Below, piece after piece: positions 7,145 through 14,161 of a DNA stretch of 18,432 nucleotides. The translations under genes were made by a program, and so were the position numbers. The DNA lies in NCBI GenBank assembly GCA_900556765.1, contig USQH01000018.1, forward strand, positions 1 to 18,432, given 5' to 3'. This DNA is from an uncultured Oscillospiraceae bacterium (lineage in GTDB: Bacteria; Bacillota; Clostridia; Oscillospirales; Acutalibacteraceae). Under the pieces are notes generated by a model that worked only from the letters and a program-made list of their open reading frames with translations, searched no databases and was not told the origin of the DNA. Numbering within the stretch: position 1 is the stretch's first letter; the number at the start of each line of letters is the position of its first letter.

Positions 7145-9082
7145 ATGAAACGAGTAATTTCAATTATTTTGGCTGTAATGATTGTGATTTGCGCCGTACC
7201 GACGGCGTCCTTTTTTGCCAACGCCGCTACCACCGTCAGCACGGGCAATGAGTACATTGACGATTACCTCAATCTTGCGCTCAGCCTGGACGGAAAGAAG
7301 CAGTCCTACTTCGGCTTTAAACGCGCATGGTGCGACCTTTTCGTCGGCTGGCTGGGTGAAAAGCTGAACTACGACTTTATTCCGCCGCAGTCAGCGTGCA
7401 GCTATTGCTACGGCATCGGCAACTGGGTCGGTAACCACGGCGGTAAGTTCGTCTATTTCTACTCCGATTCAAAATCAAAGGTTACCAGCGGCACGCTGAT
7501 GAAAGAGGCCGACTTTACTCCGAAGCCCGGCGACATTGTTTTCCTGCGTCAGGTAACTTCAACATCCTCCACCACAGCCGTTTCGGAGGGAGAAAAATGG
7601 TCGCACATCGCCATCGTTTACAAGGTGACGTCGTCATACATTCAGGTTGTTCACGGTAACTGGTCGAATAAAGTTACCGTCGGCACAAAGTTTTACAGAA
7701 ACGGCTGGACCACAGCCGGTCTTACCTACCGTATCGCAGGTTATGCGCGCCCTAACTGGCCCACCATTCCGGTCGCAGAAGTCAAGCTCAACGTTTCCGA
7801 TGTGAAACTGCCGCTCGGCCTCACCTGTCAGATCGAGACGACCACTCTGCCGCCCGAGGCGACCGCCGAGAGCATTACATATAAGAGCGGAAACACTTCC
7901 GTTGCGACCGTTGACGACGACGGACTGGTAACGCCGGTCGCCGTAGGCGAGACCGACATCACCGTCACCGCCGACGACGCTACCGCCAAGGCGCATATTA
8001 CCGTCACCGAGCCGGTCGGCACTCTGTACGACAATATTCCGAGCGGTGCATCGGCCGCCGATTATAAATCGCGCGATCTGTATCGCTACGTTTACAATGA
8101 AAAGGTAACATTTGATACCAAGCAGAGCGATCCGTCGCTCATCAGCCTCGGAACTGAGGTAGTCGCCGATAAATGGAGCGAGGAAAAAACCTCGGTCACC
8201 ATGCCGGTCGAGGGTCCGCTGCTGAAGATCACCGATACTGCGTTTGACTATAACCGCGAGCTTTGGACGGCTACCACCGACATCCCCGTGTACAGCGACA
8301 AAGCTCTCACCGAAAAGACCGGCACAATAAAGTCCGGCACCGATTTCGCCACCCACAGCCGTTCTGTTTCAAACGGCAAGGTGATTGCCCGCACCGATGA
8401 CGGTTACGTCGCCGTGCGTACTGCGGCGAGCGCATCGGCATATGCAAAATTTAAAGGAACTAATTTTATTGCTAGCGAAGACTGGAAGATCGCGACCTCA
8501 CTGCGTGTTCGCGAGAAGCCGGACACCTCAGCCACTCAGGTAACGACCTATTCCTCCGGCAAAACAGTCTCAGTCACCGACTATGCCGAGACGGATACAT
8601 ACCTCTGGGGCAAAACAAGCGACGGCTGGATCGCGCTGTACAACTATTCGAGCGCGGAATTCAACGCAACTAAGCAGTCTGACGATGAAGTGACTGTTTA
8701 TACGTATGTAACGTCCGAGGGAAAGACAGTTTACGCCTATCTTCAGCGCACGGGTGAAAGCGCATGGCAGGTCGCTCCGCTGACTGCAAACGGCACGACC
8801 ACCTTTGAGAAAAAGACATTTTATTACTGCGTTTCCGGTGCTTCAAGCGATGTCAGCAGCGATGTCAACAGCGACACAAGCAGCGATGCAAGCAGTGAAA
8901 ACGACACGGTTAAGTCGTTTGACCAAAATGGCGATGGCAAGGTCGACAGTTCCGATCTGCTGACGCTGCAGGTGTATCTTTTGACCGGTGCCGGAGATGT
9001 GCGTGATTTGGACGGCGACGGAAAGATCACCAGCACCGATCTGCTGATACTTCAGCAATTTATACTCGGTACGCCCGAATGA
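7145..9082 (+). CDS. secreted CHAP-domain protein with Big2, SH3 and dockerin modules
   Basis: The 645-residue protein is exported. It has a signal peptide (1-28, ending near ANAAT) and a CHAP-type amidase/peptidase domain (about 35-205). The likely catalytic Cys is C63 in AWCDLFVGW and the likely His is H154 in WSHIAIVYK, with HGNW at 170-173. A bacterial Ig-like group 2 domain follows (about 209-288), then a region without clear family (290-435). An SH3-like domain starts near LRVREKPD (about 440-500), and a Ser/Asp linker spans 565-588. Two Ca-binding dockerin repeats, DQNGDGKVDSSDLL (593-606) and DLDGDGKITSTDLL (621-634), end the protein. CHAP enzymes usually cleave peptidoglycan, while dockerins bind cohesins on scaffoldins, so an extracellular-complex-bound or surface-bound wall hydrolase is inferred. 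AGGAGG lies 5 bases before ATG. The gene is monocistronic. Confidence 0.9.
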   Translation: MKRVISIILAVMIVICAVPTASFFANAATTVSTGNEYIDDYLNLALSLDGKKQSYFGFKRAWCDLFVGWLGEKLNYDFIPPQSACSYCYGIGNWVGNHGGKFVYFYSDSKSKVTSGTLMKEADFTPKPGDIVFLRQVTSTSSTTAVSEGEKWSHIAIVYKVTSSYIQVVHGNWSNKVTVGTKFYRNGWTTAGLTYRIAGYARPNWPTIPVAEVKLNVSDVKLPLGLTCQIETTTLPPEATAESITYKSGNTSVATVDDDGLVTPVAVGETDITVTADDATAKAHITVTEPVGTLYDNIPSGASAADYKSRDLYRYVYNEKVTFDTKQSDPSLISLGTEVVADKWSEEKTSVTMPVEGPLLKITDTAFDYNRELWTATTDIPVYSDKALTEKTGTIKSGTDFATHSRSVSNGKVIARTDDGYVAVRTAASASAYAKFKGTNFIASEDWKIATSLRVREKPDTSATQVTTYSSGKTVSVTDYAETDTYLWGKTSDGWIALYNYSSAEFNATKQSDDEVTVYTYVTSEGKTVYAYLQRTGESAWQVAPLTANGTTTFEKKTFYYCVSGASSDVSSDVNSDTSSDASSENDTVKSFDQNGDGKVDSSDLLTLQVYLLTGAGDVRDLDGDGKITSTDLLILQQFILGTPE

Positions 9083-9128
9083 TTACAGGCGGCTGAAAAC
9101 ATATACTAAAATTTGTTTACATAAAATC

Positions 9129-9166
9129 AAGCGGCGAAGAACGAAATCGTTCTTCGCCGCTTTCCT
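9129..9166 (+). terminator. intrinsic terminator of the CHAP-dockerin gene
   Basis: AAGCGGCGAAGAACGA (9129-9144) and TCGTTCTTCGCCGCTT (9147-9162) are perfectly complementary. The hairpin starts 46 bases after the stop codon. The following U-run is short (CTTTCCTAT), but the stem is long and GC-rich. Confidence 0.85.
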
Positions 9167-9169
9167 ATA

Positions 9170-9780
9170 TTATGGGGGTAAATCAGCACTGTGCGGCTGC
9201 TCACATGGGCGTTGACGACACCGCCACCGGCACATTAACGGGCCCGCCTTTATTCCCCCTGTTTCAGTATATGCCGGTCGCCGTAAATGTGCCAACGCAT
9301 TTTGCAGAAAACCGTGCATAGTGTGAAATGGGTTGCGGCGCGCGTGATAGAGCGAGAGTAAAAGATACGGCAAAGCGGAAATGTGTCGCATGTGGAGTGA
9401 ATTATTGTGCGGCGGTTATTGAACGTCAAGCATAGTGCGCGATGTGCTATGTGAATGGGCAGCATGGGGCATGTGAGTGGATATCTGTGTGCGTGTGAGT
9501 TGGTGTTACTTTGTGGTTGAGTGGGCATAGTGGTGGCAGTTGCATGGTGCGTAAAATCGAGGGTGGGTTGCATGGAGTTGTGCCACGGTGCGCGTGATGG
9601 GACGGCATAGGGCACCGTTGATGTGTGCAAACGGGTGCTGAGATGTGAATGTGTAGCACAATGCGCGTGTGTGGTTTGATAGCGACGCGCAGCCCGTGCA
9701 AACGACAATAATTCAGCACAAATTCAAAATGTAGGCTGTGCATGCAGCGTGTGCGGCGTGTGTGAGGGAGGATAAACAGG
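9170..9780 (+). repeat. G/T-skewed GTG-rich non-coding island (downstream of the dockerin gene)
   Basis: About 600 bases have no supported gene. The plus strand is dominated by GTG, TGTG, GCGCGTG and GGGCA words, for example GCATGTGGAGTGAATTATTG. That word recalls GCGCGTGGAGTGAACGGC in the secF island. Open frames on the minus strand are low-complexity His/Thr/Pro/Ala-rich and lack ribosome binding sites, so I treat them as artefacts of the skew. Together with the flanking hairpins and the tail up to 10037, this fills the gap between the dockerin gene and the ABC operon. Confidence 0.6.
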
Positions 9781-9844
9781 TTGTTGTTGCGTGGGCTTGT
9801 GTCACGGAGCGTGAATCAATGGAGCTCTGCGCATAAGCACATAA

Positions 9845-9880
9845 AAAATCGGCAGGTTTGGAAACAAACCTGCCGATTTT
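9845..9880 (-). terminator. bidirectional terminator after the amino-acid ABC operon
   Basis: AAAATCGGCAGGTTTG (9845-9860) and CAAACCTGCCGATTTT (9865-9880) form a perfect 16-bp stem with a GAAA tetraloop. On the minus strand it ends in TTTTTTAT, about 160 bases after the ATPase stop. The intervening tail (9881-10037) has no ORF. It does hold an imperfect direct repeat, AACAACGAACTTGTTGTGCCG at 9904-9924 and AACAATAACTTGCTATGCCG at 9952-9971. Confidence 0.85.
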
Positions 9881-10037
9881 ATTCATTGTAAGTTTTTTTA
9901 CTGAACAACGAACTTGTTGTGCCGACTGGCTTATTGAAAGGTTTTTGCCGTAACAATAACTTGCTATGCCGCTTAACTTACCGTAATAACTAACCCTTAT
10001 ATGCGCGTTTTTGCTACCCTCTTTTGCCGACGGATGC

Positions 10038-10784
10038 TTACAGCACCTTTGCGAGAAATGCTTGCAGACGCTCCGACTGCGGATTTTCAAAAATCTGTTG
10101 CGGCGTGCCCTCCTCAATGATCCTGCCGCCGTCCATGAAAATGACGCGGCTGGCAACCTCGCGCGCAAATCCCATTTCGTGGGTCACGCAGATCATGGTC
10201 ATGCCGTCCTTTGCGAGCTGTTTCATAACATCCAGAACCTCTCCGACCATTTCGGGGTCAAGAGCGCTGGTCGGTTCGTCAAAAAGCATGACGTCGGGGC
10301 GCATGCACAGCGCGCGAACGATAGCGATACGCTGCTTTTGACCGCCGGAGAGCTGATTCGGATATGCGCCGGCTCTGTCCTCCAAGCCGACCACTTTCAG
10401 CAGCTCCATTGCGCGTTTTTCAGCTTCCTCCTGCGACAGCTTGAGCAGCTTCATCGGCGCAATGGTCATATTTTTAAGTATGGTCATGTGCGGAAAAAGG
10501 TTAAAGTGTTGAAAAACCATGCCCATTTTGCGGCGGTGGAGATTGATATTTACCTTTTTGTCGGTAATGTCGACATCTTCAAAGAAAATTTTGCCGTCGG
10601 TAGGCACCTCAAGCAGGTTAAGCGAGCGCAGCAGTGTCGATTTGCCGCTGCCGGACGGGCCGATGATGACGACCACTTCTCCGCGGTCGATGGTGGTATC
10701 AACGCCGTCAAGCGCCTTGATAGCCTCGCCCTTGTAATACTTTTTCAGCCCTTCGACTCTTATCAAAGTGTTTTCAGTGGTCAC
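10038..10784 (-). CDS. polar amino-acid ABC transporter ATP-binding protein
   Basis: This cytoplasmic ATPase (248 residues) powers amino-acid uptake with the two genes upstream. It belongs to the GlnQ/HisP/ArtM family. Visible are Walker A GPSGSGKST (42-50), the Q-loop glutamine Q92, the signature LSGGQKQ (145-151), Walker B VMLFDE (165-170) and the switch histidine H202 in VTHEMGFA. Translation starts at GTG 10784, with AAAGGAGG ten bases upstream inside the end of the permease gene. The coding regions overlap by 11 bases, which implies translational coupling. It is the last gene of the operon. The exact substrate cannot be read from this subunit. Confidence 0.95.
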   Translation of the reverse strand: MTTENTLIRVEGLKKYYKGEAIKALDGVDTTIDRGEVVVIIGPSGSGKSTLLRSLNLLEVPTDGKIFFEDVDITDKKVNINLHRRKMGMVFQHFNLFPHMTILKNMTIAPMKLLKLSQEEAEKRAMELLKVVGLEDRAGAYPNQLSGGQKQRIAIVRALCMRPDVMLFDEPTSALDPEMVGEVLDVMKQLAKDGMTMICVTHEMGFAREVASRVIFMDGGRIIEEGTPQQIFENPQSERLQAFLAKVL

Positions 10785-11520
10785 TGTTACGCAGCCTCCT
10801 TTCGAGCAGCTTTACCAGATACGACAGCACCATTACCATAACGAGATAGATAAGTGCGACCGCGATAAGCGGCATGAAGTCGCTGTATGTAACGCCGCGG
10901 ATGATGTCGCCGCCGCGCGTCAGGTCGTTAAGTCCGATGAACGCGCAGACCGACGTTTCTTTTAGCAGTACGATAAATTCGTTTGCAAGCGCGGGCAGCA
11001 CGGCTTTGAACGCCTGCGGAATGATGACGTGCCACATGGTCGCAACGTAGCCGAAGCCGAGCGAGCGGCCGGCTTCCATTTGCCCTTTGTCAATGGACAT
11101 GATGCCGCCGCGGACAATTTCCGCAACGTAGGCGCCGCTGTTGATGCCGAACGCGAGCACGGCGGTGACCATTTTGCTGACGCCGAGGGGCAGCAGGATG
11201 ATGAAATAAACTATCATGAGCTGCACGACCATAGGCGTTCCGCGGATAACGGTCAGGTAGATGCGGCAAATTGCATTGCCGAACTTCATTTTGCCCGTCT
11301 GCTCATGGGTGGAGCAGATGATTGCCACGATGAAGCCGAGCGCTATGCCTATCAGAACCGCAAAGAGGGTGATCTCCAGTGTTTTGGCGAGACCGCCGGT
11401 CAGGTACTGCCAGCGATCCTTTTCAATAAAGTTGGTGTAAAACTGATCGCTGAAATTCTGCCACCACCGGGCGATACCGTCAAAAAACTTGTTACAGAAA
11501 TTCTGCTGCCAAAAATGCAT
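10774..11520 (-). CDS. polar amino-acid ABC transporter permease
   Basis: This inner-membrane permease of the HisM/GlnP type has 248 residues and presumably acts as a homodimer, because only one permease gene is present. An unusually aromatic and polar N-terminal segment of about 40 residues precedes the first helix (about 46-70). Further helices follow. The EAA loop that docks the ATPase is EAGRSLGFGYVATMWHVIIP (149-168). RGTP (93-96) and GAYVAEIVRGG (129-139) are typical of the family. AAAGGA lies ten bases before the ATG. It sits between the binding-protein gene (80-base gap holding a stem-loop) and the overlapping ATPase gene. Confidence 0.94.
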   Translation of the reverse strand: MHFWQQNFCNKFFDGIARWWQNFSDQFYTNFIEKDRWQYLTGGLAKTLEITLFAVLIGIALGFIVAIICSTHEQTGKMKFGNAICRIYLTVIRGTPMVVQLMIVYFIILLPLGVSKMVTAVLAFGINSGAYVAEIVRGGIMSIDKGQMEAGRSLGFGYVATMWHVIIPQAFKAVLPALANEFIVLLKETSVCAFIGLNDLTRGGDIIRGVTYSDFMPLIAVALIYLVMVMVLSYLVKLLERRLRNSDH

Positions 11521-11547
11521 AGTAAAATTCCTTTCAAAAACTGCGAT

Positions 11548-11573
11548 AAGGGGCGGAACAAAGGCCGCCCCTT
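11548..11573 (-). promoter_or_regulatory. intercistronic stem-loop between binding protein and permease genes
   Basis: AAGGGGCGG (11548-11556) and CCGCCCCTT (11565-11573) form a perfect 9-bp stem with an 8-base loop. On the minus-strand transcript no U-run follows, so it is not a full terminator in the operon direction. Such hairpins after binding-protein genes often protect the upstream mRNA and raise its level relative to the permease. That role is inferred. Confidence 0.55.
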
Positions 11574-11600
11574 TTTATGCTGATTTATTCTCCGCTCAAA

Positions 11601-12371
11601 TTACTTCGCAGGGATGTACTTGTCGACGATCTTCTGAACGGTGCCGTCGGCGATAAGTGCCTTGATAGCGTCGTCAAGCTTTTTAAGAAACTCGGAATCG
11701 CCCTTCTTAACGGCGATTGCATAGTCCTCGTTGGCGTACTCGGTGTCGAGCAGAACGAGACCTTTGTTTTCTTCAACAAATACCTGTGCGGGAGCGTTGT
11801 CGATGATAACGGCGTCAACGTCGCCGTTCTTCAGTCCGAGAACGCAGTCGGTAGCTTTGTTGTACTGAACAACATAGTCAGCGCCGAAATCATCGGTAGC
11901 GTAGATGTCGCCGGTTGTGGTGAGCTGAACGCCGATCTTCTTGCCCTTGAGGTCGTCAAGAGACTTAATGGACGAGCCTTCCTTAACGATGACCGACTGG
12001 ATGCCCTTGGCGTATGAGGTGGTGAAGTCAACATTCTTCAAACGGTCTTCGGTAACGGTCATGCCGGCCATGCCGAATACGTTTTTGCCGGAGTTGACAT
12101 AGGAGATAATGGAGTTAAACTCCATATCCTCGATCTTCAGCTCCATGCCGAGCTTGTCGGCGATAGCCTGAGCGATCTCGGCATCGATGCCGATTATTTT
12201 TTCGCCGTCGTAGTATTCATAGGGCGGGAAGGTGGCGTTGGTAGCCATAGTGAGAACTTCTTTTTTAGAAGTGTCGTTTGTGCTGGATGTGTCGGCGTTG
12301 TCCTGACCGCAGGACGCGAAGCAGACAGCCATCATGGCGACTGCAAGAACGAGTGCAATAATCTTTTTCAT
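11601..12371 (-). CDS. amino-acid ABC transporter substrate-binding lipoprotein
   Basis: This is a family 3 extracellular solute-binding protein of 256 residues, anchored outside the membrane. It has a lipoprotein signal with lipobox FASC and lipidated C21, a Ser/Thr/Asp linker (22-38), and then the periplasmic-binding-type fold. Family features are NATFPPYEY (45-53), GIDAEIAQAIADKLG (61-75), TVTEDRLKNVDFT (105-117) with R110 expected to bind the ligand carboxylate, and VIIDNAPA (188-195) with D191 expected to bind the ligand amino group. This points to a polar or charged alpha-amino acid such as glutamine, arginine or cystine; which one is not determined. It is the first gene of the operon, with a weak AAGGGGT ribosome binding site. 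Confidence 0.94.
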   Translation of the reverse strand: MKKIIALVLAVAMMAVCFASCGQDNADTSSTNDTSKKEVLTMATNATFPPYEYYDGEKIIGIDAEIAQAIADKLGMELKIEDMEFNSIISYVNSGKNVFGMAGMTVTEDRLKNVDFTTSYAKGIQSVIVKEGSSIKSLDDLKGKKIGVQLTTTGDIYATDDFGADYVVQYNKATDCVLGLKNGDVDAVIIDNAPAQVFVEENKGLVLLDTEYANEDYAIAVKKGDSEFLKKLDDAIKALIADGTVQKIVDKYIPAK

Positions 12372-12416
12372 GATATTTCATACCCCTTAAAAATAATTTG
12401 AATTGATTTGAGTATA

Positions 12417-12444
12417 ATTATACACCGTTTTTACAAATATGCAA
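12417..12444 (-). promoter_or_regulatory. promoter of the amino-acid ABC operon
   Basis: On the minus strand TTGCAT (12444-12439), a 16-base spacer and TATAAT (12422-12417) precede the binding-protein gene. The predicted start near 12410 gives a leader of about 40 bases. Confidence 0.7.
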
Positions 12445-12528
12445 GCGGAAATTTAATATTTATGCATTTTCAGCAAAACATACAACATCGCCGCCGTTTT
12501 TATTGCGACAGTAGGGCGTACTGCCTAC

Positions 12529-12583
12529 AAACAAGGCGTTTTCGGTGGTCGGCGCCCGTTTAAATCGCGTAAAACGCCTGTTT
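12529..12583 (-). terminator. possible terminator hairpin after the methyltransferase gene
   Basis: AAACAAGGCGTTTTCG (12529-12544) pairs with CGTAAAACGCCTGTTT (12568-12583), with one bulge on each side and a 23-base loop. On the minus strand it ends in GTTTGTAGG, a poor U-run. It lies 70 bases past the methyltransferase stop codon. The DNA at 12596-12660 is very A/T-rich. Confidence 0.4.
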
Positions 12584-12654
12584 CGGTGATGTATTTATAT
12601 AATTGTATATGATGTATATATTCATGTATGCACTGTATAATATGTATGAATACG

Positions 12655-13863
12655 CTAAATAAAGTAGAAATTTACATCCCACGCAGGGACGCCGCGGAAG
12701 CGCCGCATATACAGCCGATAGTCATTTCTGATTGCGGCGACCTGCAGCGGCAGGGCAAAGTAATCCTCCACGCGGTGGTAGCACGCCGCCTGTATTTTCG
12801 GACGGAAGCGCTCGATGGTGCGGCGCGCGCCCTCGATGGCTGCCGCTTCGCAGCCCTCCACGTCCAGTTTTATTATGGTTGCCGCCGCGCCGCCGAGCAA
12901 ATTGTCCACGCTGTCGCACGGCAGACGCTCAATGCGTGCGTGTGACATTTGATCACGGCCGCTTGGGGCGTGGGTACGCGGCAATAATTTTCTGCCGTTT
13001 GTGGCGTGGGGATGCGGCGGCTGTACATTGCTGTCTGTGGGGACGAGTAATATTCGGCTACTGCCGTTTACGGTAGGGGTGTGTGACAGTTGATCACGGC
13101 CGCTTGCGGACACGGCGGCGTGATTTCGTCCGCCGTGCGTATTGAACACGATTTCGCCCGTCCGCTCGGCGGCGGCAAGATTAAACAGGTCTACCCTATC
13201 CATGCCGCCGAGCCGTGTCTGAAGCCGCGCAAAGCTCTTTTTGCCCGGTTCGACGGCGTAAATGTGCTTATACCGACCGTTGGTGTGAGCCAAAAACTCA
13301 GCCACCGTATCGCCGTTGAACGCACCTAGATCGACCAGCCGCTCCTCATCCGACGGCTGCAAAATGCTGCTCCACGCCTCGTTCGGATCGCTTTCACAGG
13401 CAAAGAGGTGCGAAATGTTGCCGTCGAGCCGATAGGCGACACATTCACGGAAAACGAGCCGCGACTGCTCGTCGGCAAGCATATTGTAGACGCTGCGAAG
13501 CTCGTTCCCGTGAGAGGCGGCGTAGGCGCTGTCAAACGTACCGCCGCCGATAACCGGCACATCGGGCGCATACAGCTCCTGCTCGGAGGCAATGCGGCGG
13601 ATGTTGTCCAGCACATCCTCGCGCGAGCTGCCGAAGCAGACCAGCACGATCATATCGCCCGAGCGCGTCTTTGCGTCCGCGTAGCTCGTAACAGTGAAGC
13701 CGCGGAACTGCTGATTTCGCACAAACCCGTCGCTTGCAAAAACGCCGCTTACCTCAACGCCGCGGTCATGCAGGCGGTCGAGTATCTTGTCCGCACCGTC
13801 GCCCATGCCGTACAGCCATATCGGTTTTTGCGCCTTTTTCAGTCGTTGCCACAGGTCATTCAA
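12655..13863 (-). CDS. FkbM-family SAM-dependent methyltransferase with an in-frame repeat insertion
   Basis: The 402-residue protein has an N-terminal Rossmann-like part (1-110) with YGMGDGADKIL (18-28). The methyltransferase domain follows: SAM motif I VDLGAFNGDT (177-186), the acidic AVEPG loop (203-207), and IKLDVEGCE (331-339), the typical FkbM motif. FkbM enzymes O-methylate sugars or other metabolites; the substrate here is unknown. Translation starts at TTG, preceded by GGGGGT eight bases upstream. Residues 254-309 interrupt the domain between GGRNHAAVSA and IERLPCDSVDNLL. They are Pro/His/Ser-rich and begin and end with near-identical SGRDQLSH and SGRDQMSH. The gene has its own promoter and no operon partner. 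Whether the enzyme tolerates the insertion is unknown. Confidence 0.85.
   Translation of the reverse strand: MNDLWQRLKKAQKPIWLYGMGDGADKILDRLHDRGVEVSGVFASDGFVRNQQFRGFTVTSYADAKTRSGDMIVLVCFGSSREDVLDNIRRIASEQELYAPDVPVIGGGTFDSAYAASHGNELRSVYNMLADEQSRLVFRECVAYRLDGNISHLFACESDPNEAWSSILQPSDEERLVDLGAFNGDTVAEFLAHTNGRYKHIYAVEPGKKSFARLQTRLGGMDRVDLFNLAAAERTGEIVFNTHGGRNHAAVSASGRDQLSHTPTVNGSSRILLVPTDSNVQPPHPHATNGRKLLPRTHAPSGRDQMSHARIERLPCDSVDNLLGGAAATIIKLDVEGCEAAAIEGARRTIERFRPKIQAACYHRVEDYFALPLQVAAIRNDYRLYMRRFRGVPAWDVNFYFI
12940..13106. repeat. 141-bp duplication-type insertion inside the methyltransferase gene
   Basis: A 26-base direct repeat occurs at 12940-12965 and 13081-13106 with one mismatch. The copies are offset by exactly 141 bases (47 codons), so the frame is kept. 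The DNA between them is G/T-rich on the plus strand. It contains further degenerate repeats, GGCGTGGGTACGCGGC and GGCGTGGGGATGCGGC, plus two CTGCCGTTT words. Its composition resembles the intergenic GTG-rich islands. Confidence 0.85.
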
Positions 13864-13898
13864 CGCCGCTTACCCCCAAGTTTTAAATGTATGCCGCA

Positions 13899-13927
13899 AT
13901 TATATCACAAAAGCTGCCGCACGGCAA
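13899..13927 (-). promoter_or_regulatory. promoter of the FkbM methyltransferase gene
   Basis: On the minus strand TTGCCG (13927-13922), a 17-base spacer and TATAAT (13904-13899) lie just upstream of the TTG start codon. Between this -35 and the divergent one is an imperfect inverted repeat, CTGCCG at 13914-13919 and CGGCAG at about 13939-13944. It may be an operator. Confidence 0.65.
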
Positions 13928-13947
13928 TATTTCGGCATACGGCAGTG

Positions 13948-13975
13948 TTGAAAATGCGGGAGCGTGTGGTATAAT
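13948..13975 (+). promoter_or_regulatory. promoter of the PAP2-lipoprotein unit
   Basis: TTGAAA (13948-13953), a 16-base spacer and TATAAT (13970-13975) face right. The predicted start near 13982 implies a leader of about 180 bases before the PAP2 ATG, long for a simple gene. Confidence 0.7.
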
Positions 13976-13981
13976 ATAGTA

Positions 13982-14161
13982 AATATGCGCCTGCCGAGAA
14001 AGCAACATGCTTTGCTTTTGCGGCGTGTAATATACATTACATAGAGATTGCACCGTCTCGCACAGCCTGTCGGTCAGATCCGTCAGTTGCCGAAAGGCGG
14101 CGGTACGGCGACTCGCCGTTCAGGACAGGCAGGAAGATTTATAAAAGGGGGAAATCCCGCT
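13982..14161 (+). promoter_or_regulatory. candidate structured 5' leader of the PAP2 gene
   Basis: A perfect 7-bp outer stem, GCCTGTC (14065-14071) with GACAGGC (14124-14130), encloses two hairpins. They are UUGCC-GAAA-GGCGG (14087-14100, GNRA loop) and ACGGCG-ACU-CGCCGU (14105-14119). Together they make a three-way-junction shape. An earlier hairpin, AAAGCA-ACA-TGCTTT, precedes it. GGGG-GAAA-TCCC (14147-14158) would cover the Shine-Dalgarno. I do not recognise any known riboswitch class. A translation in the PAP2 frame from ATG 14048 is possible but lacks a ribosome binding site. Confidence 0.4.

Noticed and set aside
9170..10168. Minus-strand open frames of 73-152 codons between the dockerin gene and the ABC operon
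   Set aside because: They have the same low-complexity composition, one crosses the clear terminator at 9845-9880 and runs into the ATPase gene, and none has a start signal.
10011..10841. A 276-codon plus-strand open frame over the ATPase gene
   Set aside because: It is the mirror of the well-supported ABC ATPase on the minus strand and has no start signal or family resemblance.
14048..14161. N-terminal extension of the PAP2 protein from ATG 14048
   Set aside because: No ribosome binding site is present, the extra residues are Gly/Arg-rich without family match, and the conserved protein begins at MIQQYDF with a purine-rich site before it.
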